A stretch of 43,034 nt of DNA from Deltaproteobacteria bacterium (lineage in GTDB: Bacteria > Desulfobacterota > Dissulfuribacteria > Dissulfuribacterales > QOAL01), in NCBI GenBank assembly GCA_015489315.1, contig WFZZ01000087.1:1-43034 (forward strand). Reading direction: 5' to 3'. The position numbers and the translations under genes were made by a program. A model generated the notes under the pieces. The model did not search any database. It was not told the DNA's origin and saw only the letters and a program-made list of their open reading frames with translations. This document shows, piece by piece, positions 21,793-31,435 of the stretch (the stretch's first letter is position 1; each line of letters opens with the position of its first letter).

Positions 21793-22545
21793 ATGGAAAT
21801 ACTTTTGACCAATGATGATGGTATTCATGCCCTTGGTCTTTGTGCCCTTTATGAATCTTTTAAGGCTGATGGGCATAGAGTTATGGTGGTAGCACCTGAT
21901 GGAGAAAGGAGTGCAGTGGGCCATGCCCTTACAATTTCGGACCCAATTAAGGTTAGAAAAGTTTTCAAAGAGGGTCAGATATTTGGGTGGGCAGTTAATG
22001 GTACACCTGCTGATTGTGTGAAACTTGCAATAAACTCACTTCTAGATGTAAAGCCCGATATTGTTATTTCTGGCATAAACCGGGGGGCTAATGTCGGGAT
22101 TAATTGTCTTTATTCTGGAACTGTATCAGCAGCAACAGAGGCAGCAATCTTGGGTATAAAGGCCATAGCTATTTCTATTGCTAGCTTCAGTGATTTAAAC
22201 TACTGTTATGCAGCCTTTGTTGTTAAAGATATAGTCAACTGGTTTTATAATTCAAATACAAGTTGTAAAGCAATAAATGTAAATGTTCCTGCACTACCTG
22301 CACATAAGATTAAAGGAATAAAAATTACAAGGCAATCTACTAGTCCATTTAATGAAAAATTTGAAAAAAGAATTGATCCACGAGGTAATGTATATTTTTG
22401 GCAATGTACCTCTAAGGTCAAAGAACTCCAGGTGGATACAGATATATATTGGTTAAAAAAGAAATTTATAACAATAACACCAATAAAATTTGACTTAACA
22501 GATCATTCTTGCCTTAACGATTTGGTCCTCCCTAATATTAATTAA
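21793..22545 (+). CDS. surE: 5'/3'-nucleotidase SurE
   Basis: MEILLTNDDGIHALGL, VVAPDGERSAVGHALTI, NGTPADCVKLA, SGINRGANVGINCLYSGTVSAA. Confidence 0.96.
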   Translation: MEILLTNDDGIHALGLCALYESFKADGHRVMVVAPDGERSAVGHALTISDPIKVRKVFKEGQIFGWAVNGTPADCVKLAINSLLDVKPDIVISGINRGANVGINCLYSGTVSAATEAAILGIKAIAISIASFSDLNYCYAAFVVKDIVNWFYNSNTSCKAINVNVPALPAHKIKGIKITRQSTSPFNEKFEKRIDPRGNVYFWQCTSKVKELQVDTDIYWLKKKFITITPIKFDLTDHSCLNDLVLPNIN

Positions 22546-22645
22546 AATTACAAAAAATTGCATAATCTTTATCTAATTTATTGACATAATAAGACAATTG
22601 TAATAGCCTTAAATTAAAGTAGGTTAAACAAGGAGGACTAATATC

Positions 22646-22918
22646 ATGGCACGTAAAAGAAGCAGGCCCTATACAGTCGAAGATGTAGAATTTGTTCATA
22701 AACATTATGCTGAAATGACTGCAAGTGAAATAGCAGAAGAGTTAGGTATTAGCAAATTTCAAGTGTCAAAAATTGTCAGTGAATTAAGAAAGCATATCGA
22801 TCTTCCAAAGAAAACGGCAAAAAGGCCAAACCCCATTCTGGAATATCTAAAATCTAAGGGCTTACCAATTAAGGAAGAGGCTAAGAAAAAGAATACAAGG
22901 TCTAGAAAGAAAAAATAA
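22646..22918 (+). CDS. Small HTH DNA-binding protein with very basic C-terminal tail
   Basis: 90 aa; RBS aaggagg; HTH MTASEIAEELGISKFQVSKIVSELRKH; tail KKKNTRSRKKK. Confidence 0.85.
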   Translation: MARKRSRPYTVEDVEFVHKHYAEMTASEIAEELGISKFQVSKIVSELRKHIDLPKKTAKRPNPILEYLKSKGLPIKEEAKKKNTRSRKKK

Positions 22919-22939
22919 ATCTTTATAACCACCTTAATT

Positions 22940-22975
22940 AAAAAGACAAACGGCTTAGACTGTTTGTCTTTTTTT
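22940..22975 (+). terminator. Rho-independent terminator
   Basis: AAAAAGACAAAC-GGCTTAGACT-GTTTGTCTTTTTTT inverted repeat with U-tract directly after the HTH gene. Confidence 0.85.
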
Positions 22976-23045
22976 GTGTCCAGATTTTGACAAATCCCCT
23001 TTTTCTTACACTTCTTATCAAGGAAATCTCCCCCCAAATAGGATA

Positions 23046-23061
23046 TGGCATTGACCTTGCT
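23046..23061 (+). promoter_or_regulatory. Putative sigma54 (-24/-12) promoter for the flagellar operon
   Basis: TGGCATTGACCTTGCT matches TGGCAC-N5-TTGCW with one mismatch; GG-N10-GC spacing is exact. Confidence 0.7.
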
Positions 23062-23076
23062 TTTTAGATCGATGCC

Positions 23077-25245
23077 ATGGAAACGCACTGTACTACAAAG
23101 ATATATAAAATTATAAGCGTTTTTCTTTTTTCATTTTTCCTGTTTTTTTTAACGGCAAATTCATTACTTGCCATAAATAACAGGGACGATGAGCTTGCCT
23201 GGAAGACTATAGAGCCAAAGATAGAAAGCTTTTGGAGGGACTATCAGACTAGTCCTCAGAGATTAAAGCAAACAGTCTGGCCGTTAATTTCGATGCTTAA
23301 AAATTTCATTAAGGCCTATCCAAATTCAAAGAGAATACCCGAGGCCTATTTCATACTCGGAGAGGCCTATAGTGCGGTATCTTACTGGCCTGAAGCAGAA
23401 GCACATTGGAGAATAGTAATTAGATACTATCCCAACAGTCAGTGGACAAATCAGGCTTTGAGCAATCTTATTCATCATTATGAAGCTACTGGAAATCAGA
23501 GGAAACTAAGGAAATTTTATAAAGAGATAATTCGTCAATTTCCTGACACTATTGCTGCAAAGACCATCAAGGTGATACTTGCTAAAAATCTACTGGCAAA
23601 GGGCAGAAAAGACATTGCAGAAAAGGTGGTAAAGAGAATCGAAACATCAACCATTAGGGCTGAAGTTGATGTTCCAGAGCTTTTGGATATTAAGGCCAGG
23701 CTTTCCCTTTTGAATAACAGGCCCCAAGAGGCAATTAGCTATTGGTTGAGATATCTAAATCTTACACGATCAATTGGTGCTAGGGCTTCAACACTTTTTT
23801 CAATTGCAGAAACATATAGAAAAGAGGGAGATTATCTTAAGGCTAGAAAATACTATGCCTTAATTAGAAGAGATTATATAAGTCAACCTGAATATCTATT
23901 TGCGCGTTTTCGAATGATTCAGATGGATGAAGAGGCAAGAAAAAGACTTTCACAGTATACAAGAGGGAAGGTCAAGTCTCCGGATTTTGTAACATCTGAG
24001 ATGATCTTTGAAAAGATTCTTAAAAAATTTCCAAGACATCCAGTTACTAGAGAAGTCAAAAAGGAATATGTAGATTTCGAACTTCAAAAGGGTGACTATC
24101 TAAAGTGTCTCGAACTTGCTAATCACTTCCTTAAAAGTGATCCAGAAAATCCGTATTCATCTAGTATCCTAAATCTTGCAAAACTTGCACAAAAAAGACT
24201 TTTGGAAAGAAAGTATTCTACTGATTACTTAAAAGCTATTGTAGCCAAAAGTACTGCATTACTAAAAAACGGTCTTAATAAAGATATTAAGAAACTTTTG
24301 CAAGCTGCTTTAAATAAAAAATGGATTGAACTTCAGAATCAGCTCCTAAATGAAAAAAGACCATTAGAGGCAATAAGTGAGTATTGGAGATATATAGTTT
24401 TTTTTAAACCAAAAGAAGGGACTATTTCCTTGGCAAAAAAGGCCCTTTTAGCAATAGATAGGAGTCTTTTAAAAAAAGAGAAATTTGAAGATCTAGCCAA
24501 TTTTTATCTCTTTAATAAGGAAAGAATAGATCAATTAAGGGTTCCAGATCACTATTATTATCTAGCAAGGGCGTATTCAGAGTTGAATTTTAGGAATCCA
24601 AGTCTAAGAGCCTTTTATAAAGCGTGGCATATGGGGCCGTCAAAAAGTTTACGTTGCCCTCTTTTAATCAACTGGACCTTTGAAGTATTTCGGGCAGAAA
24701 GGGTAAAGATATCTGAAGATACACTTGCTCTTTTGGACATATATTGTCCTGATTCCTCCATGACCTCAAAGATTTTATTTCTAAAATCGAAGCTAGCACT
24801 ATGGCAGGGAGATTATAAGGCTGCCTTTAACATGGCCTACGACAGTGTTTCCATAAAGCCAGAGGCTCAAAATACCTACCAAGCATTAAGGTGTGGAATA
24901 CTTCTTGGCAAATGGGATATGGTAAGAAAAATATTTAAGGAAAATAGTCACTTCCTTAAAAAGGATAGACAAAGAGATATCTTACGATTTTGGGGTGACG
25001 AGGCCTATTCCTTGGATGAAATTAAAGAAGCAAGATATGCCTATAATTTTTTAGAAAACCTCGAAAAGGAAAGTCCATCAATAACATTTCGAACTCTTTT
25101 AGTTAAAGCCAAACAAAAAGGGGCATCAAAGACAATAAAAGATTGGAAGGACCTATCTAAGAATGGAGCTGGTATCTGGAAAAAGGCAGCAAAGGCAGAA
25201 GAGGAATACTATAAGTTTATTAAGGAAGCAGAAGGTTCTCTATGA
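23077..25245 (+). CDS. Secreted/periplasmic TPR-repeat protein, first gene of flagellar operon
   Basis: 722 aa; N-terminal hydrophobic signal IYKIISVFLFSFFLFFLTANSLLA; TPR-like repeats; overlaps the following activator by 4 bp. Confidence 0.85.
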   Translation: METHCTTKIYKIISVFLFSFFLFFLTANSLLAINNRDDELAWKTIEPKIESFWRDYQTSPQRLKQTVWPLISMLKNFIKAYPNSKRIPEAYFILGEAYSAVSYWPEAEAHWRIVIRYYPNSQWTNQALSNLIHHYEATGNQRKLRKFYKEIIRQFPDTIAAKTIKVILAKNLLAKGRKDIAEKVVKRIETSTIRAEVDVPELLDIKARLSLLNNRPQEAISYWLRYLNLTRSIGARASTLFSIAETYRKEGDYLKARKYYALIRRDYISQPEYLFARFRMIQMDEEARKRLSQYTRGKVKSPDFVTSEMIFEKILKKFPRHPVTREVKKEYVDFELQKGDYLKCLELANHFLKSDPENPYSSSILNLAKLAQKRLLERKYSTDYLKAIVAKSTALLKNGLNKDIKKLLQAALNKKWIELQNQLLNEKRPLEAISEYWRYIVFFKPKEGTISLAKKALLAIDRSLLKKEKFEDLANFYLFNKERIDQLRVPDHYYYLARAYSELNFRNPSLRAFYKAWHMGPSKSLRCPLLINWTFEVFRAERVKISEDTLALLDIYCPDSSMTSKILFLKSKLALWQGDYKAAFNMAYDSVSIKPEAQNTYQALRCGILLGKWDMVRKIFKENSHFLKKDRQRDILRFWGDEAYSLDEIKEARYAYNFLENLEKESPSITFRTLLVKAKQKGASKTIKDWKDLSKNGAGIWKKAAKAEEEYYKFIKEAEGSL

Positions 25246-26663
25246 TGTTTGAAAGGGAAATGGAAAGGGTTCTTTTAGTAGGAGGAAGTGTAAATGAAAG
25301 GCTTAAGGTCCAAAGTCACTTAGAAGCCCTTGGACTCGAAGTTACTACATCTCCTGATATCTCACTTAGTGTCAAGCTATTTGAACAAAATGACTATGAC
25401 CTGACAGTGCTATTTCATCAAAGGGAATTATTTGATGCCTTGGAATTTTTAGAGGCCATAAAAGAGTTGTCAAAGCCCTCCAGAGTTGTTGTTCTTTCAA
25501 AAGAGGCAAGCATGGAAGATGCCCAGCGTATCATGGAGCTGGGTGCACTAGATTTTAGGCTACCCCCTTGGACAGGTGAAGTCCTTGGTTTCGTAGTTAA
25601 AAGGGCCCTGGCTAGTCGTCCACCGGGAAAAGAAAAAACAGAAGAAAAGAATCAGTCAGAAAATGGCCTTAATAAAAAATGCTCTTTGAGTCATAATTTT
25701 GACAGATACAAGATTTTAACAAAGAGTCCTCTTATGGAGGACATTCTCTCAAAGGCAAAAAGTGTAGCAAAAAGCAAAGCCACTGTTTTGATTCAGGGAG
25801 AAAGTGGTACAGGTAAGGAGCTTTTAGCACGTTATATTCATCAGCATAGCGACAGGGCTTCAGGGCCTTTTGTGGCAATAAATTGTGCGGCCCTTCCAGA
25901 GACCCTCCTTGAAAGCGAGCTTTTTGGCCATGAAAAAGGTGCCTTTTCAGGTGCCATTATGAAAAAGCTTGGAAAATTTGAGCTGGCAAATGGTGGAACC
26001 ATACTTTTAGATGAGATTACCGAAATGGCCTTGCCACTTCAGGCAAAGCTTTTGAGGGTCCTTCAGGAAAATGAAATTGACAGAGTAGGTGGTCATTCTC
26101 CTATTCCAATCGACGTACGGGTGATAGCTACGACAAATCGTGACGTTTTGGCAGCAGTTAGGGCAGGTAAGTTTAGAGAGGACCTCTATTTTAGGCTAAA
26201 TGTGATTCCTCTTAAGGTTCCGCCATTAAGGGCAAGAAAGGAAGATATTGGCTATTTGGCAGAGTATTTCCGCGAGCACTTTGTAAAAGAATATGGAAAA
26301 AATGGGCTCAAATTTGCAAAAGATTGTCTTAAAAAACTTTCTGAAAGAAAATGGAATGGAAATATAAGGGAACTCAAGAATATTGTTGAAAGGGGGGTTC
26401 TTTTAGCAAGGGGAAAGGAAATAACCCTGCAAGATTTGCTCGGTGATGAGCTTGAATTGGATGAAAATAATTCAGCCCATGATAAGGGAGCAAGTCTTGG
26501 AAAGGATATATTTGACCTTGGAGAAGTTGAAAAGGAAATGATAAAAAGGGCGCTTTCCAAGACAAAGGGCAACAGGACCCATGCAGCCAAGCTTTTAGGT
26601 ATAAGTGTTCGTACCCTTAGAAACAAACTGGCCGAATACAGGACCATGGGGCTTGTTCTTTAG
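25242..26663 (+). CDS. Sigma54-dependent flagellar transcriptional activator, FlrC/FleR-like, with degenerate receiver
   Basis: AAA+ GESGTGKE; GAFSGA; Fis HTH NRTHAAKLLGISVRTLRNKLAEYR; adjacent to flgB. Confidence 0.9.
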   Translation: MMFEREMERVLLVGGSVNERLKVQSHLEALGLEVTTSPDISLSVKLFEQNDYDLTVLFHQRELFDALEFLEAIKELSKPSRVVVLSKEASMEDAQRIMELGALDFRLPPWTGEVLGFVVKRALASRPPGKEKTEEKNQSENGLNKKCSLSHNFDRYKILTKSPLMEDILSKAKSVAKSKATVLIQGESGTGKELLARYIHQHSDRASGPFVAINCAALPETLLESELFGHEKGAFSGAIMKKLGKFELANGGTILLDEITEMALPLQAKLLRVLQENEIDRVGGHSPIPIDVRVIATTNRDVLAAVRAGKFREDLYFRLNVIPLKVPPLRARKEDIGYLAEYFREHFVKEYGKNGLKFAKDCLKKLSERKWNGNIRELKNIVERGVLLARGKEITLQDLLGDELELDENNSAHDKGASLGKDIFDLGEVEKEMIKRALSKTKGNRTHAAKLLGISVRTLRNKLAEYRTMGLVL

Positions 26664-26671
26664 GAGGGAGC

Positions 26672-27103
26672 ATGGATAGACTCTTTGGACCGGTTTTTGA
26701 CATAATGCAACGGGCCTTAAGTCTTAGGATTAAGAGGCAATCGGTCATTTCATCCAACCTGGCAAATGTGGATACCCCTGGCTACAGTGAAAAGGATGTC
26801 AATTTTAAAAGGCTCATGGAGTCATATATGGCGGAAAAATATCCCAATAAACGACCAGAAGAGTCAAAAAGTGGTGAAATTGGTCTGAGGGTTACAAATA
26901 AAAGACATCTTACGCCAGATGGAAATGAACCCGTTGCGGTAATAATCGAAAGTAAGGAAAGGGGCGTACCAAACAATGTTGACCTTGATGAGCAGATGGC
27001 AAAGCTTTCAGAAAACAACATTCAGTATCAAATAGTTACTGAGATGCTTTCCAAAAAGCTCGAGCTTATCAAAAATGCCATCACCGAGGGAGGAAGGCAA
27101 TGA
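26672..27103 (+). CDS. flgB: Flagellar basal-body rod protein FlgB
   Basis: RQSVISSNLANVDTPGYSEKDVNF; position in flgBC-fliE cluster. Confidence 0.95.
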   Translation: MDRLFGPVFDIMQRALSLRIKRQSVISSNLANVDTPGYSEKDVNFKRLMESYMAEKYPNKRPEESKSGEIGLRVTNKRHLTPDGNEPVAVIIESKERGVPNNVDLDEQMAKLSENNIQYQIVTEMLSKKLELIKNAITEGGRQ

Positions 27104-27546
27104 ATCTTTTTACTGCTTTTAAGATCAGTGCAAAGGGCCTTATGGCCGAAAGGACTAGGCTTAATGTTGCCTCCATGAATCTGGCCAATGCCCATGTTAC
27201 CAGAACACTCGACGGAGGGCCATATAGGGCAAAGTCTGTTGTTTTTCGTGCCATTCCAGTCTCAAAAAAAGATTTTGATATAGATAAGGGGTTTGAAAGT
27301 GAGCTATTAAATGCCCTTAAAGAGGTACAGGTAGCAGAGGTAGTTGATGACAAGACTCCATTTATTGAACGTTTTGATCCAACCCATCCTGATGCAGATG
27401 AAAATGGAATAGTTAGGCTTCCAAATGTGAATGTTATGGAGCAGATGGTTGATTTAATGGAGGCCCAAAGGGCCTATGAAGCGAATCTGTCAGCTCTTGA
27501 TACTGCCAAGTCAATGGCAGTCAAGGCTTTAGAGCTCATAAAATAA
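27100..27546 (+). CDS. flgC: Flagellar basal-body rod protein FlgC
   Basis: FKISAKGLMAERTRLNVASMNLANAHVTRT; VNVMEQMVDLMEAQRAYEANLSALDTAKSMAVKALEL. Confidence 0.95.
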   Translation: MNLFTAFKISAKGLMAERTRLNVASMNLANAHVTRTLDGGPYRAKSVVFRAIPVSKKDFDIDKGFESELLNALKEVQVAEVVDDKTPFIERFDPTHPDADENGIVRLPNVNVMEQMVDLMEAQRAYEANLSALDTAKSMAVKALELIK

Positions 27547-27557
27547 AGTTTTGGATA

Positions 27558-27860
27558 ATGGACATGAAAGTTTCAAACAATATCAATCAAATTCCCATTA
27601 AAAGGGATATTTCAGATAGTCAAAGGAATCAGAGAGATGAAGCCGGGTTTTCAAGGGTTCTAGAGAATGAAATAAGTCAGGTAAATAAAGACATAAAAGA
27701 AGCAGAAAAACTTTCCCTTGATCTTGCTTCTGGAAAACAGGTTGATCTTCCTACAGTAATGATGGCCATAAACAAGGCTGATATATCCTTCAGGATGTTT
27801 GTCCAACTCAGGAATAAGGCATTGAGCGCGTACGAAGAGATAATGAGACTACAATTTTAA
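27558..27860 (+). CDS. fliE: Flagellar hook-basal body complex protein FliE
   Basis: LASGKQVDLPTVMMAINKADISFRMFVQLRNKALSAYEEIMRLQF. Confidence 0.93.
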   Translation: MDMKVSNNINQIPIKRDISDSQRNQRDEAGFSRVLENEISQVNKDIKEAEKLSLDLASGKQVDLPTVMMAINKADISFRMFVQLRNKALSAYEEIMRLQF

Positions 27861-27889
27861 TTAATGATATCGAATAATGAGAGGCCAAG

Positions 27890-29497
27890 ATGGCAACTGC
27901 ATCAGATTATATTGCACAGCTTAAAAAGTTCTATGAGGATTTATCCCTTAGGCAAAAGATCATAGCAGGAGCGGTAGTAGCATTTGCCGTTTCAAGTTTC
28001 ATCATCTTTTTTTTCATAATAAATGCCCCTACTTATAAAACCCTTTATTCTGATCTCGATCAAAAGGATGCAGCGGAAATAGTCAAATGGCTTAAGAAAA
28101 ATGACATTCCATATAAAATTTCAAATGGTGGAAGCCTTATAAAGGTCCCTGAAGAGAAGGTCTATGATATCAGGCTTGCCCTTGCAAGTGAGGGCCTTCC
28201 AAGGGGGAATGGAGTTGGCTTCGAATTATTTGACAAGACAAGCCTTGGAACCACAGATTTTGTTCAAAAGGTAAATTATCAAAGGGCTCTTCAAGGAGAG
28301 CTTGAAAAGACCATATCAAGATTTCCACAGGTAAAAACAGCCAGAGTTCACATAGCAAAACCAAAGGATTCACTTTTTGTCCATGAAAGAAGAGAGCCAA
28401 CTGCTTCAGTTGTTCTTGAGCTTAAAAGGGGACAGGAACTGTCTCAAAGCCAGATAATGGGCATAGTCCACCTTGTAGCAAGCGCAGTTCCAAGGCTTAA
28501 AAAAGATAACGTCACAGTTGTGGATACCTCAGGGGCCATCCTTTATGACTCCAGGATGGAAGTAAAGGATCCACTAAAGGAGAAGGCAAACCTCAGATTG
28601 ACATATCAAAGAAGGCTTGAGGACTATTTCAAGCACAAAATTCAGACCATGTTGGAAGACGCCTTGGGGCCACAAAAGGCAGTGGTAAGAGTGAGTGCAG
28701 AAATAGATTTTAATGAAATTAAGACAAATGAGGACAGATATGATCCGGATACCATTGCCATAAGAAGTGAACAAAAGCTTGAGGAGATTCAAGGTGAAGG
28801 TACAAGCCAGGGTATCCCTGGAGTAAAAGGGGGATTAAGGGATAAACTTCAGGGTAATACTGGAATATCAACACAAGAGCCAGTTGTTCGAAAGAAAAAG
28901 GAGACAACTAATTACGAAATAAGCCGAATTCAGAGAGAAATCCTAGGCTCTATTGGCAGTCTGAAAAGGCTTTCTGTGGCCGTAATGGTTGATGGAAAGT
29001 ATGAAGAAAAAAAGGGTAAGACCGTCTATGTACCAAGAAATCCCGAAGAGATGGCAAGTCTAGAAAGGATAGTAAAGGCTGCCATGGGATTTAGTGAAGA
29101 AAGGGGAGATGAGGTTAGCGTTGTCAATGTAGCCTTTTCTCCAGAGGGAAAGAAACAAAGCAAGTTGGCAAAGGCCATGGATATCTTTACACATTTGATA
29201 AAACCAATTGCAAATCTTATTCTTGCACTGATTTTCATATTTGTGGTGGTACGTCCACTCATCAACAGATATGTCTTAAGTCCAAGGGAAGAGGAAGAAG
29301 GAAGAGCTCCTGAGGCAATAGAGGGCGAGGTTTCTGAAGGTGAGGTGGCGTTAAAACCCCCCATGGAACCCATACCAGATGTAACAGATGAATTAAGAGA
29401 TCTTGCCAGTGACTATCCTGAAAGGGCAGCAGCCCTCATAAAAGTATGGCTAAGGGAAAAGAAGAAAGAGTCTGATGAGGTAATAGAGGGCGAATAA
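27890..29497 (+). CDS. fliF: Flagellar M-ring protein FliF
   Basis: YKTLYSDLDQKDAAEIVKWLKKNDIPYKI; FVQKVNYQRALQGELEKTI; family C-terminus. Confidence 0.96.
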   Translation: MATASDYIAQLKKFYEDLSLRQKIIAGAVVAFAVSSFIIFFFIINAPTYKTLYSDLDQKDAAEIVKWLKKNDIPYKISNGGSLIKVPEEKVYDIRLALASEGLPRGNGVGFELFDKTSLGTTDFVQKVNYQRALQGELEKTISRFPQVKTARVHIAKPKDSLFVHERREPTASVVLELKRGQELSQSQIMGIVHLVASAVPRLKKDNVTVVDTSGAILYDSRMEVKDPLKEKANLRLTYQRRLEDYFKHKIQTMLEDALGPQKAVVRVSAEIDFNEIKTNEDRYDPDTIAIRSEQKLEEIQGEGTSQGIPGVKGGLRDKLQGNTGISTQEPVVRKKKETTNYEISRIQREILGSIGSLKRLSVAVMVDGKYEEKKGKTVYVPRNPEEMASLERIVKAAMGFSEERGDEVSVVNVAFSPEGKKQSKLAKAMDIFTHLIKPIANLILALIFIFVVVRPLINRYVLSPREEEEGRAPEAIEGEVSEGEVALKPPMEPIPDVTDELRDLASDYPERAAALIKVWLREKKKESDEVIEGE

Positions 29498-29500
29498 CAT

Positions 29501-30532
29501 ATGGTAGATATTTCTCAAGAGCTTGATCTAACCAGGCCAGATGGGCCACTAAAGGCCGCGATATTTCTTCTTGCCATGGGTGAGGCCTTTACAGCTGAGG
29601 TCTTTAAATATCTTCGAGAAGAAGAGGTGAGAAAGGTTTCTACCTTAATGGCAAAAATTCAACACATTCCTGGCGAGGCTGTTCAACTTGTGTTGGATGA
29701 AGTTAGGGAAAAGATGTCCTTGGTTCAGGGTGAGGTGGCTATTCCTGTTGAGGATTTTCTGAAAAAGGTTCTTTTTAGTTCTATGCCAGAAGAACAGGCA
29801 AGGCAGATATATGAAGATATTATGAGGCAACTTCATCCTTCAACATTTCAAAAGCTTTCCAGTCTTGAACCCAAGGTAATTGTAAATTTTTTGAGTAACG
29901 AGCATCCCCAGACCATTGCAGTAATACTGGCCCATCTTGACCCGGATTTGGCAGCTCAGATTCTTTCAGAACTTGATGAACGATTGCAATCAGATGTGAT
30001 GCTTAGGATTGCAAATCTTGAAAAGATAAGCCCGGAGATAGTTGCGGAGATAGACAGAGTCCTTGAAGAAGAACTCTTTTCTGTTGAGATGAGTGATGCA
30101 ACAAAGGTTGGAGGGGCTGAAAAGGTCGCTGAAATCCTTAATAATCTAGATAGAACATTGGAGGAAAGCCTTCTTGAACAGATAGAGGAGACCTCCCAAG
30201 ATCTTGCCGAAGAAATTAAGAAGCTCATGTTCAAGTTTGAAGACCTTCTCAATGTGGATGATTCAGCCATTGTCGCCATACTTAAAGAGATTAGTACAGA
30301 TGAATTGAAGCTTGCACTTAAGGCAGCGTCAGAAGAGCTTAAGGCCAAATTCTTTAATAATATGTCTGAGCGTGCTGCACAGCTTTTGAAGGAAGATTTG
30401 GAGGTAATGGGACCTGTACGATTAAAGGATGTTGAACAGGCACAGCAGGCCATTATAAGGGTAGCTAAACGTCTTGAAAGTGAAGGAAAGATTGTTCTTG
30501 GTGGAAAAGGTGGAGACGAAGTCTTGGTCTAA
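29501..30532 (+). CDS. fliG: Flagellar motor switch protein FliG
   Basis: FLSNEHPQTIAVILAHLDPDLAAQILSELDE; FNNMSERAAQLLKEDLEVMGPVRLKDVEQAQQAIIRVAKRLESEGKI. Confidence 0.97.
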   Translation: MVDISQELDLTRPDGPLKAAIFLLAMGEAFTAEVFKYLREEEVRKVSTLMAKIQHIPGEAVQLVLDEVREKMSLVQGEVAIPVEDFLKKVLFSSMPEEQARQIYEDIMRQLHPSTFQKLSSLEPKVIVNFLSNEHPQTIAVILAHLDPDLAAQILSELDERLQSDVMLRIANLEKISPEIVAEIDRVLEEELFSVEMSDATKVGGAEKVAEILNNLDRTLEESLLEQIEETSQDLAEEIKKLMFKFEDLLNVDDSAIVAILKEISTDELKLALKAASEELKAKFFNNMSERAAQLLKEDLEVMGPVRLKDVEQAQQAIIRVAKRLESEGKIVLGGKGGDEVLV

Positions 30533-30538
30533 AGGGAT

Positions 30539-31435
30539 ATGGCACGAATAATAAAAAAAGGTCGGTGTGATTTTTTTAGACTTGAGATAGATGAAGGCGG
30601 ATTGGAAAGGGACCCTGGCGAGAATGAACAGGAACTAGGGTTTAATGAGCTTTCTTTTTTTATTCCTCAAAATGGACAAGAGCATTCGCTCTTAGCCAGC
30701 GATGAAAAAGACGGAAGTTCTGTAGAGAAAGAAGAAGATGTTACTCTCAGTGATCCAGTTAAAGAAGCCCAGCTTGAAAGAGAACACATAATTCATGAGG
30801 CAAGAAAAGAGGCTGAAAGATTGAAGCAAGAGGCTGAGGAAATTCTAAAAAGGGCTAAAAAAGAAGCAGAAGAGATTGAAAGCAATGCCTATGCAATAGG
30901 TTATGAACAAGGTCAGAAAGATGGTCTTGAAATTGGCAAGAAACAATTTGAAATTGGTCTTCAGCATCTTAAGGATTTTCTAGAAAGTTTTAAAGAACAA
31001 ACAAAAGAACTTTCAAAGAAGTATGAGGCCCAGATGGTCCAGATTGCCCTTGCAGTTTCAAAAAAGATTATTGAAAAGGAAGTTCAGGAAGATAAGACAT
31101 TAATTGGCAAGGTATTGAGATCAACTCTTGATAGGACCATAGACGGCAGCTCTCTTATAATTCACATGAACCCGAGAGACCACGAAAACCTAGATGAAGA
31201 ATTTTTAAAAGGTTTAAATACACCCGGAGGAAACAAGATAGAGATCAGGCCTGACGATACAGTTCAAAGGGGTGGTTGTATGGTAGAGACCGAATTTGGT
31301 TTAGTTGATGCTTCTATTGAGTCTAAATGGATAAGTCTTTTAGATGATTTGGCAAAAGAGCTCAAGGATAGGACTGGTCTTGAGCTTTCGGATGAAATTC
31401 TGGTCGATTCAGCAAAGGTTTCAAATAAAGAATAG
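30539..31435 (+). CDS. fliH: Flagellar assembly protein FliH
   Basis: Position between fliG and fliI; coiled-coil Ala/Glu/Lys region and C-terminal RPDDTVQRGGCMVETEFGLVDASIESKW. Confidence 0.9.
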   Translation: MARIIKKGRCDFFRLEIDEGGLERDPGENEQELGFNELSFFIPQNGQEHSLLASDEKDGSSVEKEEDVTLSDPVKEAQLEREHIIHEARKEAERLKQEAEEILKRAKKEAEEIESNAYAIGYEQGQKDGLEIGKKQFEIGLQHLKDFLESFKEQTKELSKKYEAQMVQIALAVSKKIIEKEVQEDKTLIGKVLRSTLDRTIDGSSLIIHMNPRDHENLDEEFLKGLNTPGGNKIEIRPDDTVQRGGCMVETEFGLVDASIESKWISLLDDLAKELKDRTGLELSDEILVDSAKVSNKE

